A stretch of 64,000 bases of DNA from Streptoalloteichus hindustanus (GTDB taxonomy: Bacteria > Actinomycetota > Actinomycetes > Mycobacteriales > Pseudonocardiaceae), in NCBI RefSeq assembly GCF_900129375.1, contig NZ_FQVN01000002.1, positions 62,001-126,000 on the forward strand, read 5' to 3'. A program made the translations under genes and the position numbers. Positions 23,445-32,183 of this stretch are shown here, piece after piece (the first letter of the stretch is position 1; each line of letters begins with the position of its first letter). The notes below the pieces were generated by a model that saw nothing but the letters and a program-made list of their open reading frames with translations, ran no database searches and was not told where the DNA came from.

Positions 23445-24320
23445 TCAGGTTCGTGAAACACCACCCCTCTCTCCGGGGTGGAGGGCCGGGAGGTGGTCGG
23501 TGAGGAAGGCGCGCAGGGATCGTGGGGTGCGGCCCGTGACCCGCAGGACCGTGTCGGTCGTCCGGTCCTCCGAGCCCTGCCGGATCTCCTCGTCCAGACC
23601 GGCCAGCACGCTGGCGAACTCGGCGGGGTAACCGGCCGCCACGAGCCGGTCCGCGAAGTCCATAGTGGACACGCTCAGGTGCCGGACCTCGCGGCCCGTC
23701 AGCTCGGTGGCCAGGGCGGCGACCTCGGTGTAGCTCAGCGCCTCCGGCCCGGTGATCAGATGCTCGGTGTTGTGCGGCACTTCGTCGAGCAGTGCCCGCA
23801 CCGCGACCGCCGCGATGTCGGCGGCGTCCACGAAGCCGACCCTGCCGTCCCCGGTCGCGGTGACGATCTGGTTCTCGGCGCGGATTCCGTGGGCGACGGG
23901 GTGGTCCCCGACGAAGTTCTGCATGAACCACGAGGGGCGCAGTACCGTCCACTCCGGAAACATCGTGCGCGCCAGGTGGTTCAGCCGGCCCATGCCCGGA
24001 TCGCCGTCGCGGATCGCGGAGGAGCTCAACACCACGACCCGACGCACCCCGGCACGTCGGGCCAGCGCGAGGAAGGGCTGAACCAGGGGTTCCGGCTCGG
24101 CGACGCCGACGGGTGCGACGAGGTAGATCCGGTCGACGTCACGGAGGGCCGACTCGTGGGTGGACGAATCGGTCCAGTCGAACCGCACGTGCTCGTCGGC
24201 CTCCGGTGACGCCGCGTGTCGAGTCGCGGCGCGCACCCACGCGCCCTGCTCACGCAGGAGCCGGACGAGGGGCCGGCCGGTGTTGCCGGACGCCCCGGTG
24301 ACCAGGACCCGGGTGCTCAT
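23445..24320 (-). CDS. NmrA-like NAD(P)-binding protein
   Basis: 291 residues of the atypical SDR/NmrA group, starting [20 protein letters not shown] with the dinucleotide-binding GxxGxxG. RYD-type catalysis is not evident; members act as sensors or as oxidoreductases for quinones. [18 protein letters not shown] is the usual C-terminal helix motif. Its ATG overlaps the upstream SnoaL stop as ATGA. It forms the middle of the SnoaL-NmrA-SDR operon opposite a TetR gene. Confidence 0.88.
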   Translation of the reverse strand: MSTRVLVTGASGNTGRPLVRLLREQGAWVRAATRHAASPEADEHVRFDWTDSSTHESALRDVDRIYLVAPVGVAEPEPLVQPFLALARRAGVRRVVVLSSSAIRDGDPGMGRLNHLARTMFPEWTVLRPSWFMQNFVGDHPVAHGIRAENQIVTATGDGRVGFVDAADIAAVAVRALLDEVPHNTEHLITGPEALSYTEVAALATELTGREVRHLSVSTMDFADRLVAAGYPAEFASVLAGLDEEIRQGSEDRTTDTVLRVTGRTPRSLRAFLTDHLPALHPGERGGVSRT

Positions 24321-24790
24321 CGCCGCACCTCGCCGGTCGTCGTGCCGCCGACCAGCTCGTCCAGCCCGCCCAGGGCCTCGGCGGCGGCGAGCGGGTTCCA
24401 GTAGTCCCGGTAGGAGACGATCCCCTCCGCGCCCACCTCGACCACGGCGACGTAGCTGAGCTGGTAGGGCCGGCCGGTCCGCACCGCCACACCGTCCACA
24501 GTGAACTCCACGACCAGTACGTCGGGATTCTGGGTCTCGTGTCGCGTCTGCGCGGTGACCGCGTGCACGTCGAGGTGGTCGGTGTAGTTCCGCAGGTACT
24601 CCCGCACCGCCGCGGCGCCGTCGAGCCGCCGGGGGCGGCCGGCCGGCGCGAACGGGAACTCCATGGTCCCGTTCGGCGCCCACAGGCCCGCGAAGCCGGC
24701 CATGTCCTTGGCCAGCAACAACCGCAGTGCCTCGTCAACCGTGCTGTGCGCGCGCCGGCGACGGGCGTCGACGCTGAGGTGGTCGGACAC
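24317..24790 (-). CDS. SnoaL-like (NTF2-fold) protein
   Basis: 157 residues with the NTF2/SnoaL cone fold: LLAKDMAGFAGLWAPNGTMEFPFAPAG is the first helix-strand unit, and YRDYWNPLAAAEAL closes the domain. SnoaL proteins include cyclases, isomerases and hydrolases of hydrophobic metabolites. It is the first gene of the operon, divergent from TetR at 24883, with nested palindromes between them. Confidence 0.88.
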   Translation of the reverse strand: MSDHLSVDARRRRAHSTVDEALRLLLAKDMAGFAGLWAPNGTMEFPFAPAGRPRRLDGAAAVREYLRNYTDHLDVHAVTAQTRHETQNPDVLVVEFTVDGVAVRTGRPYQLSYVAVVEVGAEGIVSYRDYWNPLAAAEALGGLDELVGGTTTGEVRR

Positions 24791-24810
24791 GGTGCGCTCC
24801 TTGGCAGGGG

Positions 24811-24865
24811 TGGACGGGACGGTTCCGTCCCGACCACGGTACGCCGGACGGTACCGTCCCGTCCA
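24811..24865. promoter_or_regulatory. Nested TetR operators between SnoaL operon and tetR
   Basis: GGGACGG-TT-CCGTCCC (24816-24831) and GGACGGTACCGTCC (24846-24859) are two palindromes. TGGACGGGACGGT at 24811 also pairs with ACCGTCCCGTCCA ending at 24865, which encloses both. This fits cooperative TetR binding that controls both directions. Confidence 0.75.
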
Positions 24866-24882
24866 CTCGTTAGAATTCGGGC

Positions 24883-25527
24883 ATGAGTGCCGACCGACCC
24901 ACGCCGCGCCGGACTCCGACCGGGGCCGCCGTTCTCCGACCGGAGCTGACCGAGTCGATCGCGGAGGCCGTGCTCGACGAGCTGGCCGAGCACGGGTACG
25001 GCCGGTTGTCGATGGACGCCGTGGCCCGGCGTGCCGGTGTCGGCAAGAGCGCGCTCTACCGGCGTTGGCCGTCCAAACAGGACATGGTCGTGGACGTGGT
25101 GTCCCGGTTGAGCGTGCCGCTGGCCGATGTTCCGGACACCGGGTCGCTGCGCGATGACCTCCTGGCGACGCTGCGGGCGGTCCTGGACTGGCTGGACCAC
25201 CCCCGGTTCCGCAGTGTGCTCCCGGATCTGCTCGCGGAGGCGGTCCGCACCCCCGCGTTGGCGGACGCGCTGGCGAAACACGTCGGCGAGCCCCGGCGCC
25301 TCCGGGGCGCGGCGTTGCTGGACCGGGGCGTCGCGCGGGGCGACGTCCGAGCCGACCTGGACCGCGAGGTCGTGCTCGACCTGATCGCCGCTCCGCTCTA
25401 CTGGCGGCTTCGGGGCCGGCACGTCCCCGTCACGCCGGACTACCTGGAGAACCTGGCCGACGCCCTGGTCAGCATGGTGTCCGCCGCACCGCCGGGCGCA
25501 TCGCGGGAAGGCGACGGGGCTTCCTGA
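24883..25527 (+). CDS. TetR-family regulator
   Basis: 214 residues. The HTH is at about 20-68 (YGRLSMDAVARRAGVGKSALYRRW), followed by a TetR_C domain of the type often seen with SDR/NmrA operons (RFRSVLPDLLAEAVRTPALADAL). It is divergent from the SnoaL-NmrA-SDR operon, with perfect palindromes in between (24811-24865), so it probably represses that operon and itself. The inducer is unknown. Confidence 0.9.
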   Translation: MSADRPTPRRTPTGAAVLRPELTESIAEAVLDELAEHGYGRLSMDAVARRAGVGKSALYRRWPSKQDMVVDVVSRLSVPLADVPDTGSLRDDLLATLRAVLDWLDHPRFRSVLPDLLAEAVRTPALADALAKHVGEPRRLRGAALLDRGVARGDVRADLDREVVLDLIAAPLYWRLRGRHVPVTPDYLENLADALVSMVSAAPPGASREGDGAS

Positions 25528-25711
25528 ACGCCTCGTCACTGTCCACAACGGACAGAGTGGGAGCGGGGCGGTCGTCCCGCGCCTCGGCCTCGGATTCGCG
25601 CGGGCGGCCCGGCTTGATGCCGTGCCTGATCGCGTGCCCGGCGTGCACGCCGTAGGCGAAGTCCTTGCACAGTCGGAGAAATGCCTTGATCAGTGCGGGA
25701 GTGTTCGGCAT
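25469..25711 (-). CDS. Possible small hypothetical protein
   Basis: An 80-residue frame reading MPNTPALIKAFLRLCKDF, then AYGVHAGHAIRHGIKPGRP. The first half looks like a real helical protein, but no ribosome binding site is visible and the end overlaps the convergent tetR gene by 59 bp. I recognise no family. The start could also lie upstream. Confidence 0.4.
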   Translation of the reverse strand: MPNTPALIKAFLRLCKDFAYGVHAGHAIRHGIKPGRPRESEAEARDDRPAPTLSVVDSDEAFRKPRRLPAMRPAVRRTPC

Positions 25712-25746
25712 GGGGCCATGGTCGGCGGCGACGGGCGCGCGGACCA

Positions 25747-25775
25747 CTGGCGTGGATGACACGTATCGCTAAGAT
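25747..25775 (+). promoter_or_regulatory. Candidate leaderless promoter of GlxA-type gene
   Basis: A -10-like TAAGAT (25770-25775) is 6 bp before the ATG at 25782, and CTGGCG lies 17 bp upstream of it as a weak -35. There is no ribosome binding site. The transcript may begin at the start codon. Confidence 0.35.
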
Positions 25776-25781
25776 ATCGCC

Positions 25782-26783
25782 ATGACCGCTGACGGGACCG
25801 CGGGCCACACCGTCGCCGTTCTCGCCTACGACGGCATGACCGGCTACGAGAGCGGGATCGTGACCGAGGTCTTCGGCCTGCGCTGGCCCGACATCGATGT
25901 GCCCTGGTACGACCTCAAGATCTGCACCGAGCGCCCCGAGCCGGTGCGGGTGATCGGCGGGGCGACGCTCAGCACCCCGCACGGGCTGGAGGAGCTGGCC
26001 GAAGCCCAGACGGTCGTGATCCCCAGCGTCCGCGACCCGCGCACGGCGCCGTCTCCCCGGGTGGTCGCCGTGCTGCGGAAGGCGCACGAGGCCGGCGCCC
26101 GAATCGTCTCGATCTGCACGGGGGCGTTTCCGGTCGCCGAGGCCGGTCTGCTCGACGGGCGGGTCGCGACCACGCACTGGCGCTACGCCGATCTCCTGCG
26201 CGCGCGGTACCCCAGCGTGGAGGTCGACCCGGCTCCGCTCTACGTCGACAGCGGGGACGTGCTCACCAGCGCCGGGTGCTCCGCCGGGATGGATCTGTGC
26301 CTGCACCTGGTGCGCAAGGACCACGGCGCGGCGATCGCCAACGCGGTCGCGCGCCGGCTGGTGGTCCCACCCCACCGGGAGGGGGGACAGGCCCAGTTCG
26401 TCGAGGCGCCGATCGGGGTCGACCCCGAGGACGACCGGATCTCCCGCAGCATGGCCTGGGCGTTGGAGAACCTCAACCAGCCGATCACCCTGGACCAGCT
26501 CGCCGCGCGGGCGACGATGTCGGCGCGGAGCTACCTGCGCCACTTCACCCGCGCCACGGGCACCACGCCCGTGCGGTGGCTGATCGCGCAGCGCGTGCAG
26601 GCCAGCCTGCCCCTGCTGGAGACCACGTCCGCCTCCGTCGAGGAGATCGCGACCGCGGTGGGGTTCGACACCGCGGTCACCTTCCGCCATCACTTCGTCA
26701 GGGCGATGGGGCTCGCGCCTTCCGCGTACCGCAGGTCCTTCCACGCGGGGGAGGCGGTCGCCGCGCACGCGGCGGCACGGTGA
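25782..26783 (+). CDS. GlxA-family AraC regulator (DJ-1/PfpI + HTH)
   Basis: 333 residues. The N-terminal DJ-1/PfpI-like domain (about 1-190) has the nucleophile-elbow cysteine in VSICTGAFPVAEAG. Two AraC-type helix-turn-helix units follow (ITLDQLAARATMSARSYLRH, SVEEIATAVGFDTAVTFRHHF). GlxA-type proteins sense a small molecule through the DJ-1 domain, but the ligand is generally unknown. A close relative lies at 37367. The neighbouring dihydrodipicolinate-synthase-like gene is convergent, so regulation of it is uncertain. Confidence 0.9.
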   Translation: MTADGTAGHTVAVLAYDGMTGYESGIVTEVFGLRWPDIDVPWYDLKICTERPEPVRVIGGATLSTPHGLEELAEAQTVVIPSVRDPRTAPSPRVVAVLRKAHEAGARIVSICTGAFPVAEAGLLDGRVATTHWRYADLLRARYPSVEVDPAPLYVDSGDVLTSAGCSAGMDLCLHLVRKDHGAAIANAVARRLVVPPHREGGQAQFVEAPIGVDPEDDRISRSMAWALENLNQPITLDQLAARATMSARSYLRHFTRATGTTPVRWLIAQRVQASLPLLETTSASVEEIATAVGFDTAVTFRHHFVRAMGLAPSAYRRSFHAGEAVAAHAAAR

Positions 26784-26820
26784 TCCGGACCGCTGCACAT
26801 GGTCGTTCGCCCGGTTCGGA

Positions 26821-26858
26821 CGTCGAGCGGTCCCGGGTGGAACCGGAACCGCTCGACG
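26821..26858. terminator. Bidirectional hairpin
   Basis: CGTCGAGCGGT pairs with ACCGCTCGACG (11 bp, 16-nt loop) between the convergent GlxA-type and DapA-like genes. Confidence 0.65.
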
Positions 26859-26907
26859 CCAGGCCGAGGAAGATCACCGGGAAGCGAACGACCGGAAACG
26901 AGCTTTC

Positions 26908-27804
26908 TCAGGCGAGGCCGAGGGTTTCGACGGTACGAGCCACCCGCTGCCGATCAGCCTCGGCGAGGGGAAGAAGCGGCAGCGGGGGCTGTGCGGTGGT
27001 GATGCCGAGCTGGTTCGCGGCGGCGTAGACGACGCGCAGGCTGCCCAGTTCGAGGAGCAACTCCCACAGCGGTTGCAGGCGCGCGTGGTGCTCGCGGGCG
27101 GTCGCGTGGTCCCCGGCCCGCGCCGCGCGGGCGATCGGCACGACGACGTCGGGGAAGAGTCCACTGAGGACGGAGTACCACGCGTCGGCTCCGGCCAACA
27201 TCGCCTCGGCGCACAGCCAGTCAATGGCGTACCCGCAGGAGAACCCGGCCGTGACCTGGGCGCGCAGACCCGCGAGATGGGTCTTGACGGCGGCGTCGCC
27301 CGCGGGCGCGGGGTTCTTCACCGCCGCGATGCGCGGCACCTCGCTGAGGCGGGCGATCAGCTTGCTGCTGAAGGTGAAGTGGGTGTACGCGGGGTTGTTG
27401 TAGACGCACAGCGGAATGTCGAGCGCGCCGGCGACGGTCTCGTAGTGGGTGTACACCTCCTGTTCGGTCAGCGGCACATAGCTGATCGGAGCCAGCAGCA
27501 CCGCGTCGGCCCCGGCTTCCTGGGCGTCGTGCGCCAACCGCAGCACCTCCTGCGTGCTGAGCGCGCCGATCCCCACCATCACCGGCACCCGGCCGGCCGC
27601 CTCCTCGACCCCGGCCCGGACGGCCGCGGCGCGCTGGTCGCGGTCGAGGTAGGGGGAGGTGCCGGTGCTGCCGAGCAGCCCGACGGAGTCGACCCCCGCG
27701 TCGACCAACCGCCGGACCAGCGCCCGCAGGTCGTCGGTGAGGACCTTGCCGTCCGGAGCCGACGGGGTGATCGGGAAGGCCGAGAGGCCCTGGAAGAGCG
27801 TCAT
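26908..27804 (-). CDS. Dihydrodipicolinate synthase/N-acetylneuraminate lyase family aldolase
   Basis: 298 residues from ATG 27804, with GGAAG upstream; a GTG at 27840 is possible. The class I aldolase markers are GLLGSTGTSPYLD (phosphate/carboxylate loop), CVYNNPAYTHF (tyrosine) and the Schiff-base lysine in IAAVKNPA. Unlike lysine-pathway DapA it lies alone with a methyltransferase, so it may be a catabolic or specialised aldolase. A tandem 10-bp repeat lies just upstream. Confidence 0.88.
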   Translation of the reverse strand: MTLFQGLSAFPITPSAPDGKVLTDDLRALVRRLVDAGVDSVGLLGSTGTSPYLDRDQRAAAVRAGVEEAAGRVPVMVGIGALSTQEVLRLAHDAQEAGADAVLLAPISYVPLTEQEVYTHYETVAGALDIPLCVYNNPAYTHFTFSSKLIARLSEVPRIAAVKNPAPAGDAAVKTHLAGLRAQVTAGFSCGYAIDWLCAEAMLAGADAWYSVLSGLFPDVVVPIARAARAGDHATAREHHARLQPLWELLLELGSLRVVYAAANQLGITTAQPPLPLLPLAEADRQRVARTVETLGLA

Positions 27805-27866
27805 GCCCGTGTTCTTCCAGATTTCCCCCTCGTGCGCCACCAGCCGGCCGGTCGTCCGGCGATCGT

Positions 27867-27899
27867 GGCTGGTCAGGGCTGGTCAGGGCTGGTCAGGGC
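27867..27899. repeat. Three tandem copies of a 10-bp unit
   Basis: GGTCAGGGCT is repeated at 27871, 27881 and 27891 (the last with one change), covering the stop codon of the methyltransferase gene and the gap to the aldolase gene. It may vary in copy number. Confidence 0.75.
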
Positions 27900-28618
27900 G
27901 TCAGGCGGAAGGTGAGGTACTCGACCGGCCAGTCGTCCCTGGTCGCGTCCAGGCGCGCCACGACCTCCCGGCCGAAGCCCTCCTCGTCCGCCAGTCGCGT
28001 CAGGTAGGCCAGGTCGCCGGTGCTGCCGAAGAACACCAACATCCGGCCCCGGTCGGTCAGGCGCCGCCGCGCCTGGCGGAAGAACTCCGTCATCGCCCGG
28101 TAGTTCTCGTCGGTGGTGGCCCGCTCGGCCAGGTCGCGCGGGGCGAACCAGCGGAACGGCGGGTCGAAGACGATCAGGTCGAACCGGCCGTCGACGGCGG
28201 CGAAGACGTCGCTGTGGCGCACCTCGACGCGCTCGGCGACCCCGTTGCGTTCCGCGTTGCGGCGGGCCGCCTCCAGGGCGTGCGGGTTGATGTCGACCGC
28301 CACCACCTCGGCTGCCGTCCTGGCGGCGAGGATGGCGTTGACACCGCTGCCCGTGCCCATGTCGAGCACGCGGTCCTCCTCGCGGACCTCGGCGAGGACG
28401 GCCTCACCGAGCAGGAACGACACCGGGGTGATCGGCTGGACCTCGGGCGGGACGACCAGGGTGAGGCCGAGGTAGTCGGTGGTCTGCTCCCCGAGCGCCT
28501 TCCGGAACCGGTAGGCGTCCTCGTGCCAGCGCCGGACGCGCTCGATCTCCGCCGCGGGGAGCCGGGGCGTGTAGCCCGAGGGGGCCGGTGGCTCGCCATG
28601 CTCGCGCATGGGCCGCAC
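27893..28618 (-). CDS. PrmC/HemK-like methyltransferase
   Basis: 241 residues. The SAM-binding motif is [16 protein letters not shown]; the acidic residue after strand 2 is in [11 protein letters not shown]; and the catalytic-type loop is FDPPFRW, related to the NPPY of N5-glutamine or N6-adenine methyltransferases. The N-terminal helical region is short. The target may be protein or small molecule. It precedes the aldolase gene on the same strand. Confidence 0.8.
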   Translation of the reverse strand: MRPMREHGEPPAPSGYTPRLPAAEIERVRRWHEDAYRFRKALGEQTTDYLGLTLVVPPEVQPITPVSFLLGEAVLAEVREEDRVLDMGTGSGVNAILAARTAAEVVAVDINPHALEAARRNAERNGVAERVEVRHSDVFAAVDGRFDLIVFDPPFRWFAPRDLAERATTDENYRAMTEFFRQARRRLTDRGRMLVFFGSTGDLAYLTRLADEEGFGREVVARLDATRDDWPVEYLTFRLTP

Positions 28619-28835
28619 CCTAGCCGCCCCCGCGCCCCGGCCGCCGATCTCCTCCGTTCCGGGGAAGTGCCCGGGATCAGCCCCCCAGATTCACCCGAAC
28701 GGGGGACGAAGAAGGGAACACGACGCCCGACGTCCGCGTTTGTCGGGGCGGAGTCGTGGCCGTGGTCACGTCTCCGGGTTGGTTCAAGGAGCACCTGCGA
28801 GCGGGAGACGCCGAGGTGGAAGGAGGAGACCCGCG

Positions 28836-29267
28836 ATGCTGATGCGGACCGATCCGTTCCGTGAGCTGGACCGGCTCACCCAACATCTCCTGGACAACGG
28901 CAGCCGGACGCGTCCCGTGGCGATGCCGATGGACGCCTACCGCGAGGGCGACCAGTTCCTGGTCCACTTCGACCTGCCGGGCGTCGACCCGGACTCGGTG
29001 GACCTGGACGTCGAGCGCAACGTCCTGACCGTCCGGGCCGAGCGCAAGGGGCCGGCGGTGCCGGATTCCGAGCTGGTGGTGGCCGAGCGTCCCCGCGGCG
29101 TTTACAGCCGACAGCTCTTCCTCGGGGACAACCTCGACACCGAGCACATCGACGCCGTCTACGACGCGGGCGTGCTGACCCTGCGGATTCCGATCGCCGA
29201 ACGGGCGCGGCCACGCAAGATCGCCATCACCCGGGGCGAGACCTCCCCCAAGGAGATCAGCGCCTGA
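28836..29267 (+). CDS. Hsp20 small heat-shock protein
   Basis: 143 residues from an ATG after AGGAGGAG. An alpha-crystallin domain (about 35-130) includes [26 protein letters not shown] and the C-terminal [15 protein letters not shown] with the I-x-I-like anchor. It is an ATP-independent holdase, forming oligomers in the cytoplasm. No HspR (HAIR) box is seen upstream. The DnaJ-domain gene lies 460 bp downstream on the same strand. Confidence 0.93.
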   Translation: MLMRTDPFRELDRLTQHLLDNGSRTRPVAMPMDAYREGDQFLVHFDLPGVDPDSVDLDVERNVLTVRAERKGPAVPDSELVVAERPRGVYSRQLFLGDNLDTEHIDAVYDAGVLTLRIPIAERARPRKIAITRGETSPKEISA

Positions 29268-29725
29268 CCGGCGCCGCCTCCACGACCGAACACCGGGTCC
29301 CGGGGCGTTGGCGCGCTCCTCGTGGCGCTCCCGCCACGGTTTCCGCCACGCCCCGGGGCGCCGTCGCCGACTCCGGTCTCGGGGGCGGCGGCAGTGACTG
29401 AGAAGCAGATCCGGCCCGAACACCGACATCGCGGCGGGTTGACCCGCTGCTCGGGAGACACGGCCGGAGCGGGTGGAGGGAGGTGGTTGATCGGCGGAGC
29501 GACGCACGTGCGACACCGGCTGCCCGGGTGGTCCGCGTTCTTCCCTCACAGCGGACCCGGGCGAGGTGCCCCGGAAACCCGCGCGGCGCTTTCCAGGCGG
29601 CGCCGCTGCGGCCACCGTTGATCATCGCGGGCCACCCGGGCAGCGCGACGCGGAAGATCTCCGCACTGGTCCCAGGACATCCCGGCGACGCCGGGCGCGG
29701 TACGGACGGGGCGAGATGATCCGAG
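29268..29725. other. 458-bp region without a supported gene
   Basis: Long open frames here are low-complexity and lack ribosome binding sites, so I see no gene. A short duplication, CGAGATGATC, occurs at 29713 and 29723, just at the start of the DnaJ-domain gene. Confidence 0.5.
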
Positions 29726-30127
29726 ATGATCGGGGAACCGGTCGACGGACGCGATCCCTACGAGGTGCTGGGTGTGCCGACAACGGCTTCCCAGCAGGAG
29801 ATCGCCCATGCCTACCGTTCCCTGGTGCGGCAACACCATCCTGACAGCGGGGACGCCGACACCGCCGGCGGGACGTCGTTGGGTGAGGTGGTGGCCGCGT
29901 ACGCGGTCCTCCGGGACCCGGCGCGTCGCGCGCAGCACGACCAGCAACGCTCGGCTCAATCAGGCGGGGCGGTGGACGTCGGTCAGTTCTCGATCTCGGA
30001 GCCACCCCTGCGGGCGGGACCCGTCCGGCGCCACGATTCCGCCCCGCCAGCCAGGTTCCGCGAGGTCGGCGAACCTCCTCCGCTCGTCGACCTCGCGGAC
30101 CTGTTCCGCTGGCTCTGGCGCCCGTGA
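29726..30127 (+). CDS. DnaJ-domain protein
   Basis: 133 residues. A J-domain at about residues 9-70 contains the essential HPD (LVRQHHPDSGDAD) and the helix IV pattern VLRDPARRAQHDQQ. The rest is a proline/arginine-rich tail with no zinc fingers or substrate domain, so it is a type III J-protein. It should stimulate an Hsp70 partner. With Hsp20 upstream, the two form a small chaperone locus. Confidence 0.88.
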   Translation: MIGEPVDGRDPYEVLGVPTTASQQEIAHAYRSLVRQHHPDSGDADTAGGTSLGEVVAAYAVLRDPARRAQHDQQRSAQSGGAVDVGQFSISEPPLRAGPVRRHDSAPPARFREVGEPPPLVDLADLFRWLWRP

Positions 30128-30191
30128 CACCGGCCGTGGCGGCCCGTCGAGCGCTCTGACTTCTGGTTGGCGCGGCGGGAAAAGCGGCCGC

Positions 30192-31049
30192 TCAGCGGAA
30201 GTCGTCGGCGCGGTCGGCCGCCCACTGGCGGAAGGTCCGGGCAGGGACACCGGTCACATCCTCCACAGTGGACGTCACCTCTTCCGGGTTCGCCACCAGC
30301 GCGGCCCACGCGTCCAGCGCGCCGTCCGCGAACGCCGCCGGCCAGCCGAGGCCCAGCAGGTGCTCGCGCGCGTCCTCCCGGCTCAGCTCCTCCCAGCGCA
30401 CCGGGCGGCCGAGCGCCGCCCCGACGGCCTCCACCTGCTCGACCTGGGTCAGCAGCTCCGGGCCGGTCAGGTGGTACCGGGCCCCGTGGTGGCCGTCCTC
30501 GGTCAGGGCGCGCACGGCCACCGCCGCGATGTCCGCCTCGTGGATCAGCGACCGGGCCGCCGCGCCGTAGGGCCAGCGCACGACGTCGCCCGCCCTGATC
30601 TGGTCCGCCCAGATCAGGGCGTTGGTCGCGAAGCCGCCAGCCCGCAGGAACGTCCACTCCAGTCCGGACCGCCTGAGCAGCGTCTCCATCTCGGCGTGGA
30701 ACTGGATTCCGCCGCTCTCCGGCTCGCCGTCGTCCCGCACCCCGGCCGCCGACAGGTAGACGACACGGCGCGCGTGCCGGCCGATCACGTCCAGCGCCGC
30801 GGGCGCGGCCTCGGTGCTGAAGAACGGCCACACGAGGAACACGGCGTCGACGCCGGCCACGGCCGCCTCCAGGGTCGAGGGGTCGGCGAGGTCGCCGCCC
30901 ACGACCTCCACGTCCTCGGGCAGGTCGGTGGCCGCGGGATCGCGGGTCAGCGCGCGCACTGTGACGTCCAGTCCGCGCAGCTGCGCGACGACCTGACTCC
31001 CGACGTTGCCGGTCGCGCCGGTCACCAGGATCACCTTCTGCTGCGACAT
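30192..31049 (-). CDS. NmrA-family NAD(P)H-binding protein
   Basis: 285 residues starting MSQQKVILVTGATGNVGSQV, with GGGGGA upstream. The dinucleotide motif GATGNVG is followed by VVGGDLADPSTLEAAVAGVD (the acidic residue after strand 3). The C-terminus TFRQWAADRADDFR matches the NmrA-like quinone-oxidoreductase group. It resembles the gene at 23445 but is separate from it. No regulator is adjacent. Confidence 0.88.
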   Translation of the reverse strand: MSQQKVILVTGATGNVGSQVVAQLRGLDVTVRALTRDPAATDLPEDVEVVGGDLADPSTLEAAVAGVDAVFLVWPFFSTEAAPAALDVIGRHARRVVYLSAAGVRDDGEPESGGIQFHAEMETLLRRSGLEWTFLRAGGFATNALIWADQIRAGDVVRWPYGAAARSLIHEADIAAVAVRALTEDGHHGARYHLTGPELLTQVEQVEAVGAALGRPVRWEELSREDAREHLLGLGWPAAFADGALDAWAALVANPEEVTSTVEDVTGVPARTFRQWAADRADDFR

Positions 31050-31202
31050 CGGAGATTCCCCCATCTCTGGTCGTGCCGGTCGTGCCGGCCCCTGCCGCCG
31101 GGCTGTTCCGGCGACGGAAGCGAACGTAAAACCTGCACCGAAGTTGAAGTCAACTCCGCCGGGAGCGAACAGAGCGCGGGAACGAGCCGGGGCTCCGTCC
31201 AC

Positions 31203-31263
31203 TGTGTTCCGTGTCCATGTGTTCCGTGTCCATGTGTTCCGTGTCGACTGTGATCCGTGTCCA
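31203..31263. repeat. 15-bp tandem repeat, about four copies
   Basis: TGTGTTCCGTGTCCA is repeated at 31203 and 31218, with variants at 31233 and 31249. It lies between the NmrA-like gene start and the lipase gene stop. The unit has TGTCCA elements like those of other intergenic palindromes in this window. Confidence 0.8.
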
Positions 31264-31293
31264 CTGTGAACGAACCGGCGCGTCGCCCGGTGT

Positions 31294-31989
31294 TCACCTG
31301 ATGGGCAACTCCACGTGGCGTCCCGGGCAGACTCCGCGCACGGCGCTGAGCGCGGCGGCGAAGAACTCGGGGGAGTCGGGCTCCTCGGCGTGCGGCACGT
31401 CCGGGATCTCGTGGAAGCACGCGCCGCCGTCCAGGCGGTACGTGTCCGGGGTGTCGAGCGTGCTGCGCATCGTCGTGTACGCGACGTCGCCTGGTGTGTC
31501 GTCACCGGCGTTGAGGTCGGCGAGGAAAGCGCTGAACGGGCACATCTGGCCGCCCTGGTCCTCGGCCAACAGGCAGGCGGGCAGGTAGCCGTACTGGCCG
31601 GTGCCGAAGGAGACGTAGGTGCGCACGCGGTCGGTTCCGCCCATGCGCTTGAGGAAGTGCCGGGTGGACAGGCCGCCCATGCTGTGCCCGACGAGGTGTG
31701 CTCTGGCCGCGCCGGTCCGGGAGAGGACGTCGTCGACGAAGCGGGAGATCGCTCGGGCGTTGACGACGTTGTCCTCGCCGGGCAGGTCGAGCGCGAAGGC
31801 GGGGTGACCGGCCGCCGTGAAACGATCGCGCATCACGGCCATGCCCTGCGCGGAGGAGTGCCACCCGTGCACCAGGATCACGGGCTCGGCGGCCTGTCGG
31901 GGCGGCGCTCCCGAGGGAGAGGCTGTCGCGGGAGCGGCCGGCGAACCCAGTACCAGCAACAGAACCAGGGTGAGCGTCGCACGGAGCAC
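31294..31989 (-). CDS. Secreted alpha/beta-hydrolase lipase
   Basis: 231 residues from a GTG after GGGAGGACACC. A Sec signal (LRATLTLVLLLVLGSPAAPATA) precedes an alpha/beta-hydrolase fold. VILVHGWHSS gives the oxyanion region, and the nucleophile serine is in LVGHSMGGL. The Asp and His of the triad are not assigned with certainty. This is the small extracellular lipase/esterase type of actinomycetes. Cysteines in LPACLLAEDQGGQMCPF may form a disulfide. Confidence 0.85.
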   Translation of the reverse strand: MLRATLTLVLLLVLGSPAAPATASPSGAPPRQAAEPVILVHGWHSSAQGMAVMRDRFTAAGHPAFALDLPGEDNVVNARAISRFVDDVLSRTGAARAHLVGHSMGGLSTRHFLKRMGGTDRVRTYVSFGTGQYGYLPACLLAEDQGGQMCPFSAFLADLNAGDDTPGDVAYTTMRSTLDTPDTYRLDGGACFHEIPDVPHAEEPDSPEFFAAALSAVRGVCPGRHVELPIR

Positions 31990-32183
31990 GGTGTCCTCCC
32001 GGCCGGTCTCGTGGCGGCAACGGTAACCGCGTCGCGTGCCGCCCGGGGGAGAACTCGGGTGCTGTCACCCGGTCGAACCACGGCGCACTGTCCACACTGG
32101 AGGGTCGTTGTGCGATGACTGGCTTGACGGGAACGCCCCTTGGTCGACTGCCCCCGGGACAGCGACGACCAAGGGGCGGTCGC

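Noticed and set aside
27267-29260. HspR (HAIR) operator before the Hsp20 gene
   Set aside because: No CTTGAGT-N7-ACTCAAG-like sequence could be found upstream of 28836.
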